Notes: a model not told the origin generated them from the letters alone. Positions 16,758-25,128 are shown, counted from the first letter of the stretch. The stretch: 64,000 bases of DNA from Paenibacillus alkaliterrae (GCF_021532375.1 NZ_JAKGAP010000019.1:1-64000), one strand, 5' to 3'. Translations and numbers: made by a program.

Positions 16758-16835
16758 TCGTCCACTTGCTCCATTTCTTAATTCCTCTGGAATTGTAATA
16801 AATATCCCCGCAGTTTTAATGATATCTCCCAACAT
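16734..16835 (-). CDS. 33-codon ORF of unknown function, possibly a truncated gene
   Basis: MLGDIIKTAGIFITIPEELRN plus a short basic tail, starting six bases after a very strong AAAGGAGGG site. The quality of the site and the sensible first 21 residues suggest a real gene start. The end overlaps the toxin remnant antisense, and the residues after RNGAS look random, so the original gene was probably longer and was cut at the junction near 16757. Product unknown. Confidence 0.35.
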   Translation of the reverse strand: MLGDIIKTAGIFITIPEELRNGASGRQHHGGLQ

Positions 16836-16934
16836 CCACACCCTCCTTTAGAATTCTCTGTTTAGGGCATGACAGTTACCCATTAATTGGAAGGCTATTG
16901 CGGAGATCGAAGTTGTTGAAGCTAATGAAGCCAC

Positions 16935-17010
16935 AGTCTAACACTTTAATACATCATTGGGCATACGGCTACATTGCGGAAGCCTCGCAATAACAAGTTC
17001 CGATTTTTTA
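16935..17010. repeat. Short third copy of the rhodanese-linked repeat
   Basis: AATACATC followed by GGCATACGG and CTACAT matches the same order in copy B (15437-15470). The adjoining minus strand encodes GFRNV as in the sulfurtransferase end, and KKSE near 17000 recalls its start (FKKSEWLAERLG). This looks like a rhodanese gene collapsed to a few codons. Low certainty because the pieces are short. Confidence 0.4.
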
Positions 17011-17043
17011 TCCCTGCACGGCTTCAATTATAGAAACCTAAAC

Positions 17044-17081
17044 AAAAGCGGAGCTTCCCGTTAAGGAATGCTCCGCTTTTC
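17044..17081 (-). terminator. Terminator of the YdeI-ArsR-SRPBCC operon
   Basis: AAAAGCGGAGC pairs with GCTCCGCTTTT (a mismatch near the loop). Its shorter copy stands at 10113-10150. Confidence 0.8.
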
Positions 17082-17139
17082 TTATTCCGTGATAGCCTGC
17101 CTTCGGCCTATCTCCCGCTTCCGGGCATTTAAGCCTTCA

Positions 17140-17673
17140 TTAGCTGCTCTTCTGCACATTTTCCAGATGAGTATCCAGGTTATCCAACGTTTCCGACATG
17201 CCTTGAAGCATGCCCATATCCAGCACCGTTTGCAGTGCTTCTGCCGTGGCATACTGCGCGGTGTTCACGAGCTTCGTCTTGCCATCCTGCTCGACGAAAT
17301 CCAGCGTAACCAGCGTTTCCGGCATATTTTCCGCAATATTGCCTTCCGCATCCGAGAACCAATCCGTATAGACAATCTGCTCCGGCACCGTGATCTCGCG
17401 ATAGAGCGCCTTGCCCCATGACTCCATGCCATAGAAATCGCCCTGGTTCTTATCCTCGCACTTCATGCAATAATGCCATGTGCCGCCCGGACGGAAATCG
17501 ACGTTGCAAACGGGAAGCGTCCAGCCTTTAGGCCCCCACCAGTGCTTTAAATGCTCCGCCTCCGAGAAAGCCTTGAATACGAGCTCGCGAGGCGCATTGA
17601 ATACACGCTCCAGCACGAGTGTGCTGCCCTCTACTTTTGATACCATTTGTTTTGCCGTATTTTGATTAGTCAT
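17140..17673 (-). CDS. SRPBCC (AHSA1-type) domain protein
   Basis: A 177-residue soluble protein starting MTNQNTAKQMVSK; this ATG is nine bases after GAGGAGG, unlike the upstream alternatives. The START/AHSA1 fold is recognised from LVLERVFNAPRELVFKAFSE, HLKHWWGPKGWTLPVCNVDFRPGGTWHY and the long C-terminal helix EALQTVLDMGMLQGMSETLDNLD. These proteins bind a hydrophobic ligand in a deep cavity; the ligand here is unknown. It is the third gene behind YdeI-like and ArsR genes, a frequent arrangement in which the ArsR protein regulates the SRPBCC gene. A truncated copy of its end lies at 10.2 kb. Confidence 0.92.
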   Translation of the reverse strand: MTNQNTAKQMVSKVEGSTLVLERVFNAPRELVFKAFSEAEHLKHWWGPKGWTLPVCNVDFRPGGTWHYCMKCEDKNQGDFYGMESWGKALYREITVPEQIVYTDWFSDAEGNIAENMPETLVTLDFVEQDGKTKLVNTAQYATAEALQTVLDMGMLQGMSETLDNLDTHLENVQKSS

Positions 17674-17727
17674 GTCTATCATCCTCCTCAATTAGTTTAA
17701 AATCGTTATGCCTGTCACAGTCGGGTA

Positions 17728-18069
17728 TTACTCTTCGTCCCGATCTTCTTTGTCTTGCAACTCCCGCAAATAATCGTCCAGCCGATCGTATCGTTCCTCC
17801 CAAATACGTCGGTAGGATTCCAGCCAAGCGTCCATTTCCTTGAACGGATCGGGCCGAAGCTTGTAAATGCGTCGGTTGGCGACCGCCTGCACCTCGACGA
17901 TGCCAGCTTCGCTCAGGACGCGCAAATGCTTGGACGCTTGTGGCTGACGAAGCCGAAGCCTTTCGGCGATTTCCCCTACCGTAAAAGGACTCTCGCGCAA
18001 AAGTTCAACGATCTGCATGCGGTTAGGCTCGGCCAAGGCGCTCATGATGTTAGCATCCATAGAAATCAT
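17728..18069 (-). CDS. ArsR-family transcriptional repressor
   Basis: A 113-residue winged-helix regulator. The helix-turn-helix is FTVGEIAERLRLRQPQASKHLRVLSEAGIVEVQAV, followed by the wing ANRRIYKLRP and a C-terminal dimer helix (LESYRRIWEERYDRLDDYLRE). No Cys pair is present, so it is not a metal sensor of the classical ArsR/CadC type. ArsR proteins next to SRPBCC genes usually repress their own operon. It starts 13 bases after the YdeI-like gene and has only a weak ribosome site, so translational coupling is likely. Confidence 0.92.
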   Translation of the reverse strand: MISMDANIMSALAEPNRMQIVELLRESPFTVGEIAERLRLRQPQASKHLRVLSEAGIVEVQAVANRRIYKLRPDPFKEMDAWLESYRRIWEERYDRLDDYLRELQDKEDRDEE

Positions 18070-18082
18070 CCATTCACTTAAA

Positions 18083-18532
18083 CTATTGAATTCGGCCTTC
18101 GCTCAGCATCAACACCGCTTTATCGATGCGCCGCTGCCGGGTTTCGGCAGTCTTGGCCCCATCGATCGACAACACGAACCGACGCTTGTTGCTGTAAGAC
18201 AATCCGTCGAAGAACTGTCTGGCTGCCGGCACTCCGCTCAGCGCCTCGGAGAAATCCGCAGGCACTTCAAGCTCGCGGGGCTCGGTGTCAAGAACAAGCT
18301 CCACCTCCACCTCGTCGCCTGCCGCAACGCCGGCGCCATTGCGGTTCTCCGCGCTTAGCGGGAGCATGAAGCGCCCTCCCATCGAAGCGACCGTGCTGCG
18401 GTAGGTATATCCGCCAATCATCACTATAACGGCCGGCTTCTTACTCGTTCCGAGTGCCGCTACAGCTTCGCTTGGAACCTCGAATCCGGTCGCCGTTTTG
18501 CCTCCAAGCTCGATCACGGTCCGGAACTTCAT
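18083..18532 (-). CDS. DUF1905/YdeI-OmdA-like protein
   Basis: A 149-residue protein. Residues 1-90 form a DUF1905 beta-barrel (KFRTVIELGGKTATGFEVP, YRSTVASMGGRFMLPLSAENRNGAGVAAGDEVEVEL). The C-terminal part is the YdeI/OmpD-associated helical motif (FFDGLSYSNKRRFVLSIDGAKTAETRQRRIDKAVLMLSEG). The family was linked to bacteriocin or stress tolerance in enterobacteria, but its biochemical role is unsettled. It has a GAGGAGGTGA site and heads the ArsR-SRPBCC operon. Confidence 0.88.
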   Translation of the reverse strand: MKFRTVIELGGKTATGFEVPSEAVAALGTSKKPAVIVMIGGYTYRSTVASMGGRFMLPLSAENRNGAGVAAGDEVEVELVLDTEPRELEVPADFSEALSGVPAARQFFDGLSYSNKRRFVLSIDGAKTAETRQRRIDKAVLMLSEGRIQ

Positions 18533-18715
18533 AACCGTTCACCTCCTCTGTACTTCCTTTTGCTGATGCAAATATACCACACTAGGAATATTCATGTAAA
18601 GGAATATTTAAAATTAATTGTCTCGCGGTGACAAAAGCTTATCCTTGGCAGGTTCCGGTCCCCAGAATGAATATTTTCCATAGACGGAAAGCGATCGCCG
18701 CTTCATTTCATAACG

Positions 18716-18862
18716 TTATTTTGCTACCTTCACTTGGGCCGAGCCCAAAGTCGTATGACCTGCCAGATCGGTTACGGAATAGGTAATCGTATACACTCTT
18801 CCGCTGTCTCCTCCGGCACGTTCTGCCCGAAGCAGGAAGTCGATATCGAATGTGCCAAATTC
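18716..18862 (-). pseudogene. C-terminal fragment of a surface protein with Ig-like repeats
   Basis: The frame reads EFGTFDIDFLLRAERAGG, then SGRVYTITYSVTDLAGHTTL and ends VKVAK. The pattern R-x-Y-x-I-x-Y-x-x-x-D-x-A-G is that of bacterial HYR/Ig-like domains in secreted adhesins and S-layer-associated proteins. No start or signal is left, and a stop lies just upstream. Confidence 0.5.
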
Positions 18863-18922
18863 GGCGCTTCGTCATATGAATCGGAATCATTTTATGATTA
18901 GGCGGGCCAATTAATGTCTTGT

Positions 18923-18985
18923 CAAATGTTCAAGAAAAGCTTTGGCGTGACGCCGACCGATTACCGTAAGGTGAAGGTGCAGTGA
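18923..18985 (+). pseudogene. AraC-type regulator C-terminal fragment
   Basis: The plus strand encodes QMFKKSFGVTPTDYRKVKVQ and a stop. FKKxFGxTPxxYRK is the conserved end of AraC/XylS DNA-binding domains. Only the last 20 codons persist. Confidence 0.6.
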
Positions 18986-19043
18986 GACGGGCGGAAGGCG
19001 ACCGGCAGCGCAGCGGCTATCCGGCACTGCCCTGCTCACGCTT

Positions 19044-19098
19044 AAAAAGCCGGGCAGCAACAGGTTCATCCATCTACCTGTCGCTGCTCGGCTTTTTA
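19044..19098 (-). terminator. Strong terminator downstream of map
   Basis: AAAAAGCCGGGCAGCAACAGG pairs along nearly its whole length with ACCTGTCGCTGCTCGGCTTTTT. It can act in both directions. Confidence 0.88.
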
Positions 19099-19108
19099 AT
19101 GTAAACGG

Positions 19109-19861
19109 TCAGTCCCACCTCGTTAAGATGACGGGACCGTCCTTTGTAATTGCAATCGTATGCTCGAATTGGGCCGCCCAGCCATTATCGATCGTGCGTG
19201 CCGTCCAGCCGTCCTGCGCAATAAAGATTTCCGGGCGTCCCGCCGTAATAATCGGCTCGATCGTAATGACCATGCCTTCCTCCAGCAGCGTGCCTTGACC
19301 CGGTATGCCGCGATGCATAACCTCCGGATATTCATGCATGTTTCGTCCGATGCCGTGACCGACGAATGCGGTTACAACCTGGAAGCCGGCCCGTTCCGCC
19401 CTCGATTGTACAGCATAACCGATATCGCCAAGCCGGTTTCCGGGCACGGCTTGCTTAATGCCACCCAGCAGCGCTTGCTCCGCCGCGAGCAGCAGCTTAT
19501 CCGTCGCCGATGTCGTCTGGCCGATCGCGTAGGTCCAGGCGGAATCGGCCTTCCAGCCGTCCAAATCGGCAACCATATCAATCGTTACGATATCTCCCGT
19601 CTCAAGCGGCACCGAATCAGGAAAACCATGGCAGACGACCTCATTTACGGAAGCACACGTGGCAAACGGATAACCCTTATATCCCTTTTGGGCCGGCGTC
19701 GCTCCCCGGTCAAGCATAAACCGCTCGACAAACCTATCGATTTCCTGCGTGGTAACGCCCGGCGCTATCCGCTTCGAAAGCGCCTTGTGGCAGGCAGCGA
19801 CAATGCGTCCGGCCTTCCGTATTCCGCGAATATGTTCCTTCGTCTTCAGATCCACTGCCAT
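19109..19861 (-). CDS. map: Methionine aminopeptidase, type I
   Basis: A 250-residue cytoplasmic metallopeptidase that removes the initiator methionine. Metal ligands are visible: Asp in GDIVTIDMVADLDGWKADSAWTY, His in VGHGIGRNMHE, Glu in ITIEPI and Glu in AQFEHTIAIT. The substrate-binding His lies in NEVVCHGFPD. The ATG at 19861 (MAVDLKTKEHIRGIRKAG) is used because AAGGAGGT lies ten bases upstream; an upstream in-frame ATG has no site. This is a stand-alone copy rather than the one in the ribosomal adk-map cluster, so probably a paralog. Confidence 0.95.
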   Translation of the reverse strand: MAVDLKTKEHIRGIRKAGRIVAACHKALSKRIAPGVTTQEIDRFVERFMLDRGATPAQKGYKGYPFATCASVNEVVCHGFPDSVPLETGDIVTIDMVADLDGWKADSAWTYAIGQTTSATDKLLLAAEQALLGGIKQAVPGNRLGDIGYAVQSRAERAGFQVVTAFVGHGIGRNMHEYPEVMHRGIPGQGTLLEEGMVITIEPIITAGRPEIFIAQDGWTARTIDNGWAAQFEHTIAITKDGPVILTRWD

Positions 19862-19880
19862 GTGTGAACTGACCTCCTTC

Positions 19881-19941
19881 AGGTTTTGCGGTAGCAAAAT
19901 CCACATCGTAAGCGTAGACTAGGTTTGCAGTAGCAAAATCC
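19881..19941. repeat. Short direct repeat upstream of map
   Basis: AGGTTTTGCGGTAGCAAAAT at 19881 recurs with small changes at 19921 (AGGTTTGCAGTAGCAAAAT), 40 bases later. The first copy overlaps the map leader and ribosome binding site. Confidence 0.6.
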
Positions 19942-20222
19942 GGCTATATAAGCGAATGCAGAGCATAAATTCCGATTCGCACCAGACGAATTTGTCTATG
20001 TATAAGCCTATTCCGGCAAACGAAAGCTCATGACGAATAAATATGACAAAAAATTATATCGTAACATCCCGCACCCGAGGCCCCAAGCACGCCCCATTCG
20101 GCGCGCTATGTTGGATTTCTCCAGTAACTTTGCCCTCTGAGCCGACACACGCCTAATAAACAACAAATAGGCTCTGCAGTCTGCTCAATACCAGGCTGCA
20201 AAGCCGCTTATACGTAGTTAGT
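19942..20222. other. Intergenic region with one copy of the dispersed repeat
   Basis: No gene is seen. At 20098-20130 it holds GGCGCGCTATGTTGGATTTC followed by TCCAGTAACTTTGCCCTC, a single copy of the element found in clusters at 28.9, 33.7, 38.8 and 46.5 kb. Confidence 0.6.
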
Positions 20223-20411
20223 TTAACTGACCGAGGAGTTGATTCTGCCTAGTTCATCTTCCACCAATGTCGTCAATTCATCCTCGTAGCCGCCGGTAAT
20301 GCGGTACTTGCGAATATAATCTTTAACAAACTTACGCGGGTCCTTGGGTTGAAAAATTCTCGTGAGTTCCTTCAGGCTTTCCTTGACTTCATTCTGGCTG
20401 TGCTTCGCCAT
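20223..20411 (-). CDS. Small conserved-looking protein, function unknown
   Basis: A 62-residue soluble charged protein beginning MAKHSQNEVKESLKELTRIF and ending INSSVS. The middle (KDPRKFVKDYIRKYRITGGYEDELTTLVEDELGR) suggests two amphipathic helices. AAAGGGGAGGAG lies seven bases before the ATG, which supports a real gene. It has no recognised domain. It stands alone between map and a small membrane protein. Confidence 0.6.
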   Translation of the reverse strand: MAKHSQNEVKESLKELTRIFQPKDPRKFVKDYIRKYRITGGYEDELTTLVEDELGRINSSVS

Positions 20412-20591
20412 GAAATCTCCTCCCCTTTACGTTGGATGGTCGTCCTAAACAGCAATATACGAGACCGCAAGCGGCGGTTACACCGCAAGAACCCCCATAC
20501 GGCGCAGGTAACTCCATGGCGATTAGTCGCAATGTTTACATTTTTCTTACTATTATAACATTTGGTTTAGAAATGTGAAAGTTAACATTTA

Positions 20592-20813
20592 TTAATCTCG
20601 CGGAGCGGCTTGTTCGGATTTAGCCTTCGAATCCTGACCGTTTTCCCTTGTATTCCCTACAATCGTTGGATGTGGAGGCGGGACATCGGTTGTCGACTGG
20701 TACGCCCTGGACAGCCTGTCTTTACGAAACATTCTTAAATATGCGATGACGCCTATGACGGCAACCAGAATGCCAAATGCCAATACAAGTGTCGTTACCC
20801 AGCCTTGAACCAT
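20592..20813 (-). CDS. Small single-pass membrane protein
   Basis: A 73-residue protein with one membrane helix (WVTTLVLAFGILVAVIGVIAYL) followed by a positive stop-transfer stretch (RMFRKDRLSR) and a polar Pro/Ser-rich cytoplasmic tail. AAAGGAGG precedes the ATG. No family recognised. It sits downstream of the beta-oxidation operon in the same direction, about 140 bases beyond it, and is probably independent. Confidence 0.6.
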   Translation of the reverse strand: MVQGWVTTLVLAFGILVAVIGVIAYLRMFRKDRLSRAYQSTTDVPPPHPTIVGNTRENGQDSKAKSEQAAPRD

Positions 20814-20952
20814 GTCCTCGCCTCCTTTCCCTTACTAGATTTATCGGCATTATTTCAGCTTTTATTAATCCCGCTTGTAAGTAAGCAACTTTCCATATAT
20901 TAGGTATTATAGCGAATCCGGAACGGTCAAGCAACTTTCCGAAGGTTCCGTT

Positions 20953-21381
20953 TCAAGTGAGACGATAAGCGCCGCTTCCCCATGCGAGCAGCTTGCCTCC
21001 TTCATCCCTCACCTTCGCTTGCAGCGTCAGGGTCCGATCCGTCCGGTGTACAAGCTCCGCCTCGCAAAACAGCACCCCTCCCTTGCTGCTGGCGAGAAAT
21101 TGCGTATTCATATTCGCCGTAACGGTTTTCTCGCCGGGTGCCGCCAGCATAACGACCAACCCCATTGCATTATCCAGCAGCGACATTTGCACGCCGCCGT
21201 GTACGATACCGAGCAAATTCAGATGTTTCCCGGATGCATCTAAGCAAATCGTCGCTTTATTCGCATCCGCTTGCACGATCTCGCAGCCGAGCAAGCCCCA
21301 GAAGGTAGCCTGCGCAAGCTCGGCAAGCCTGGACAGGCGACCGGCCTGATCAGCCCTCTGCACGAGCCTATCCTCATCCAC
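20953..21381 (-). CDS. PaaI-type hotdog acyl-CoA thioesterase
   Basis: A 142-residue single hotdog domain. The active helix region is HLNLLGIVHGGVQMSLLDNAMGLVV, where HGG and the following Asp are the PaaI-type catalytic elements. Such enzymes hydrolyse acyl-CoA thioesters and can drain stalled beta-oxidation intermediates. The GTG at 21381 stands nine bases after AGGGAGG; a GTG three codons earlier overlaps the ligase stop codon (GTGA) but is too near the site. It is the last gene of the fad operon and coupled to the acyl-CoA ligase. Confidence 0.85.
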   Translation of the reverse strand: MDEDRLVQRADQAGRLSRLAELAQATFWGLLGCEIVQADANKATICLDASGKHLNLLGIVHGGVQMSLLDNAMGLVVMLAAPGEKTVTANMNTQFLASSKGGVLFCEAELVHRTDRTLTLQAKVRDEGGKLLAWGSGAYRLT

Positions 21382-21386
21382 GCCGC

Positions 21387-23222
21387 TCACCCTCCCTTGT
21401 CCTCGGCAGCAGCTTTCTTCATTTCCTCCTCTTCCTCCTCCTGCAGCTTGCGGCGAAGCACCTTGCCGACCATCGTCTTCGGAAGCGTATCCCTGAAGGT
21501 ATAGTGATGCGGGACTTTAAACGGCGCCAGCCTTTCTCTGCACCAGCGATCCAGTTGGGCCCGCGACACCTGCCAGCCTTCCTTCAATACGATAAAGGCC
21601 TTCACCGTCTCGCCCCGGTAAGCATCCTTCACGCCTATAACGGCCGCCTCCCGCACAGCCGGATGCTCGAACAGCACCTCCTCCACCTCACGCGGATAAA
21701 TGTTAAAGCCGCCAGCAATAATGACATCCTTAATCCGATCCATAATCGTAAAATATCCCTCTTCGTCCATCGTCCCCAAATCGCCCGTATATAACCAGCC
21801 ATCCCGCAGCACCTTGGCCGTTTCCGCCGGCTTATTCCAATAGCCCTGCATCACCTGCGGCCCGCGTACGACCAGCTCTCCCAGTTCCCCGACCGGCAGC
21901 ATGGATCCCGTAGCCGGGTCGATAACAGCGGCTTCCGTGTCGGGAACCGGAACGCCGATCGTGCCGATTTTGCGTTTGCCCCAGATCGGATTGGCGTGGG
22001 TCACCGGCGAAGCCTCCGTTAAGCCGTAACCTTCAATGAGCCTGCCGCCGGTTAAAGACTCGAACTGCTCCTGCACCTCAAGCGGCAGCGCCGATGAACC
22101 GCTAATGCATACATTAATAGAAGATAAATCGGTTTTGGCCGCCGCCTTATGATTAATAAGGGCGACATACATTGTCGGCGCGCCCGGGAAAATCGTCGGC
22201 TGCTCCTTGTTGATCGTCTGCAGCACGGTCTCCGTCTCGAATCGCGGCAGAAGGATAAGCGTGCCCGCGCGCAAAACGGACATATTCATTAATACCGTTA
22301 ATCCAAACACATGAAACAATGGCAGCGCCGCCAGAAACCGTTCCTTGCCGTCCTCCGCCCTATAGCACCAAGCCGAGATTTGCAACGTATTGGCAACAAG
22401 GTTGCGATGCGTCAGCATAACCCCCTTCGGCGTACCTGTCGTTCCGCCTGTATATTGCAGCGCAGCCAGATCCGCTCCCTTCGCCAGCTCGGGAAGCTGG
22501 ATCTCCCCCTGCTTCTCCGCAAGAAGCTTCTTATAGGCAACGATGCCCAGGCTGCCATAAGGAATATCCGCTTTGAAGCCTTCCTTGCGCTGCTTGATCG
22601 GGTAGAGTATATTTTTCGGAAAAGGAAGCCCGTCCTTTATCGACGTGACAATAACGTGCCGAAGCTGCGGCAGCGGGCCTGTCTCGGGCTGCTTGCCCCG
22701 GACTCTGGACAAGCGGGCATAGAGCAGGTCGACCGTAATGATGGCGACTGCCCCGCTATCCGCCAGTTGATGCTCCAGCTCACGCTCCACGTACAGCGGA
22801 TTGGTCTGCACGACGACGCCTCCCGCCAGCAGCACGCCGTAGTAGGCTGCGACCGCCTGCGGACAGTTCGGGAGCATAATTGCCACCCGGTCACCCGTGG
22901 CTACGCCAAGGGAAATCAGGCCGTTAGCAAGTCGGACGGCATCGGTATGCAGCTCGCGGTAGGTCAACGTTTTGCCAAGAAATTGAACCGCCGTATGGTT
23001 TGGAAAACGATTAACCGCTTGAAGAAAAAACTGGGCGATGCTCTGATCGGGATAATCCAGCGACGGAGCGACCTCTCCCGGATAATGGCGAAGCCATGGA
23101 CGCGGAAGCTCCTCGTCCGACGCGGGTAGAGGGATGAATGATGCTGCGGAGGCATCAGCCGGCGAATCGCCGGCGGCTTGCCCATCGGGTAAAAGCGGGT
23201 CTTGCGGTCTGAGCGGATCCAT
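21387..23222 (-). CDS. fadD: Long-chain acyl-CoA synthetase (FadD/LcfA type)
   Basis: A 611-residue ANL-superfamily enzyme that activates fatty acids with ATP and CoA, the first step of beta-oxidation. The AMP-binding motif is LQYTGGTTGTPKGVMLTHRN. Later motifs are GYGLTEASPV, GWLYTGDLGTMDEEGYFTIMDRIKDVI and the C-terminal Lys in PKTMVGKVLRRKL. The N-terminus has a 45-residue Pro/Ala-rich extension before the core, longer than B. subtilis LcfA. The ATG follows GGGGAGAGC. It lies between the acyl-CoA dehydrogenase and thioesterase genes of the same operon. Confidence 0.95.
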   Translation of the reverse strand: MDPLRPQDPLLPDGQAAGDSPADASAASFIPLPASDEELPRPWLRHYPGEVAPSLDYPDQSIAQFFLQAVNRFPNHTAVQFLGKTLTYRELHTDAVRLANGLISLGVATGDRVAIMLPNCPQAVAAYYGVLLAGGVVVQTNPLYVERELEHQLADSGAVAIITVDLLYARLSRVRGKQPETGPLPQLRHVIVTSIKDGLPFPKNILYPIKQRKEGFKADIPYGSLGIVAYKKLLAEKQGEIQLPELAKGADLAALQYTGGTTGTPKGVMLTHRNLVANTLQISAWCYRAEDGKERFLAALPLFHVFGLTVLMNMSVLRAGTLILLPRFETETVLQTINKEQPTIFPGAPTMYVALINHKAAAKTDLSSINVCISGSSALPLEVQEQFESLTGGRLIEGYGLTEASPVTHANPIWGKRKIGTIGVPVPDTEAAVIDPATGSMLPVGELGELVVRGPQVMQGYWNKPAETAKVLRDGWLYTGDLGTMDEEGYFTIMDRIKDVIIAGGFNIYPREVEEVLFEHPAVREAAVIGVKDAYRGETVKAFIVLKEGWQVSRAQLDRWCRERLAPFKVPHHYTFRDTLPKTMVGKVLRRKLQEEEEEEMKKAAAEDKGG

Positions 23223-23243
23223 ACATGCTCTCCCCTTTCACAT

Positions 23244-25034
23244 TTAAACGATATATTGCTCACTGCGAATGACGCGAGCGGCAATCGTCCGCTTAAGCGC
23301 GATCGTATCCGACAGCGGCGCCCGCATAAGCTTCTTCAGCACGGACAGCTGCATTTGCAGCCCGTCGCCCTGCTCCAGCGAGGCGAGGGCAAGCTTCGCC
23401 AGCGACTCGACTCTCTCCGTTGCCTCCTGAATAAACACGGCCGTCATGGCGATCACGTTTTCCGTTTTTTCCGCTGCGGCATCGCCGCTGGCCCCTGCGA
23501 TTTTTTGCGCGCGGAGCCAGACGCTTTCCATCGCGAAGATTTGAATCATCAGATCGGCAAGCGAGCATAGCACCTCCTGCTCCTGCTCCAGTCTTAAGCC
23601 GAGCTTCTGAACCGCAAGACCGCCGATGGCGAGAAAGGTTTTTTTCGCTTGGGCGACCCGGTAGGCTTCCTTGCTGAGCGGCTTATCGAACGACGGAACC
23701 GGCATCGGCTGCATGAGCTCGGCTTGCAGGGCCTGCACTTTGCGCAGCAGGGGCAGCTCGCCCTTGAGCGCTTTTTTCATCAAGGTGCCCGGGATGAGCA
23801 TGCGGTTGATTTCATTCGTCCCTTCAAAAATCCGGTTAATCCGCGAATCGCGATAGATCCGCTCCACCTTGTACTCGCGGATATAGCCGTAGCCGCCGTG
23901 AATTTGCACCCCTTCGTCCGCGATGAAATCAAGCGCTTCGGATGCAAACACCTTCACGATCGAGCATTCGATCGCATATTCGCTGATGGCCTTCGCTGCC
24001 TGCATGCCATCGTTGTCCGTGCCGTCTGCCGACTCGGCCGTCCGAAGCATTGCATCGATCCAGCCCGCCGTCCGGTAAACCATACTCTCCAGTACGAACG
24101 TCCGAATGTTCATGTCAGCCAGCTTAGCGCCAATAAGCGGATAGGAAGAAATCGCGCGTCCGAACTGCTTGCGCGTATTGGCATAGGCAGCGGCAAGCTC
24201 GATCGTTTCCTTCGACGATCCCAAGCAGGCCGCCCCAAGCTTGAACCGGCCGATATTCAAAATGTTAAAGGCGATATGATGCCCTTTTCCAACCTCCCCA
24301 AGCAAGTTTTCAACCGGTACTGCCACATCCTCAAAATATAAAGGGCAAGTCGAGGAACCCTTGATGCCCATCTTATGCTCCTCCGGTCCGATACTGAACC
24401 CCTGCATCCCCTTCTCGACAATAAATGCCGTAAAAAACTCGCCGTCGACCTTCGCATATACGATAAACAAGTCGGCAAAGCCGGCGTTCGTAATATAAAG
24501 CTTCGAGCCGTTCAGCACGTAATGCCTGCCATCCGGCGACAGCCTCGCAGTCGTCTTCGCTCCCAGCGCGTCCGAGCCTGAGGCCGGCTCGGTCAGGCAG
24601 TATGCCGCGATCCGCTCGCCTGCGGCCAAAGCGGGCAAGTAGGCTTGCTTTTGCGCGGGCGTTCCAAAAAAAACGATCGGAAGCGTGCCGATGCCCGTAT
24701 GCGCGCCGACCGAAAGCGCGAAGGACGAGGCCCGCGACAAGGTTTCCGCCAGCAGCGTCGTGCTAACCTTATCGAGCCCTAGCCCGCCGTAAGCCTCGGG
24801 CACATCGGCTCCGAGCAGCCCCAGCTCGCCCGCCTTGCGCATGAGCTCCACCGTCAGATCATAGTTCAAAGCCTCCAGCTCCGCATCGCGCGGCGTAATT
24901 TCCGCCTCCATGTACTGCTGCGCCGCCTCGGCCATCATCCGCTGCTCTTCCGTGAAATCCTCGGGCGTTACGACCGATTCCGGCACACTGTCCTCCACGA
25001 CAAACCGACCGCCAAACCGTATCGTCTCCGTCAT
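23244..25034 (-). CDS. fadE: Acyl-CoA dehydrogenase (FadE/YusJ type)
   Basis: A 596-residue FAD enzyme that oxidises acyl-CoA to trans-2-enoyl-CoA and hands electrons to ETF. The family signature appears as YCLTEPASGSDALGAKTTA and as DEGVQIHGGYGYIREYKVERIYRDSRINRIFEGTNEI, containing the end of the substrate pocket. About 200 extra C-terminal residues beyond the usual ~380 match the long YusJ/FadE type rather than short-chain dehydrogenases. It stands downstream of FadA and upstream of FadD, the order of B. subtilis fadNAE extended by a ligase. Confidence 0.95.
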   Translation of the reverse strand: MTETIRFGGRFVVEDSVPESVVTPEDFTEEQRMMAEAAQQYMEAEITPRDAELEALNYDLTVELMRKAGELGLLGADVPEAYGGLGLDKVSTTLLAETLSRASSFALSVGAHTGIGTLPIVFFGTPAQKQAYLPALAAGERIAAYCLTEPASGSDALGAKTTARLSPDGRHYVLNGSKLYITNAGFADLFIVYAKVDGEFFTAFIVEKGMQGFSIGPEEHKMGIKGSSTCPLYFEDVAVPVENLLGEVGKGHHIAFNILNIGRFKLGAACLGSSKETIELAAAYANTRKQFGRAISSYPLIGAKLADMNIRTFVLESMVYRTAGWIDAMLRTAESADGTDNDGMQAAKAISEYAIECSIVKVFASEALDFIADEGVQIHGGYGYIREYKVERIYRDSRINRIFEGTNEINRMLIPGTLMKKALKGELPLLRKVQALQAELMQPMPVPSFDKPLSKEAYRVAQAKKTFLAIGGLAVQKLGLRLEQEQEVLCSLADLMIQIFAMESVWLRAQKIAGASGDAAAEKTENVIAMTAVFIQEATERVESLAKLALASLEQGDGLQMQLSVLKKLMRAPLSDTIALKRTIAARVIRSEQYIV

Positions 25035-25128
25035 GCCGCAGCTCTCCCTTCCATCCTGTCAGTTAGGCTGGTAAGTCCCTTGCTCCGTTAACGTCATTAG
25101 CAATTCATGCGGTAAACGGCTTAAGTCA

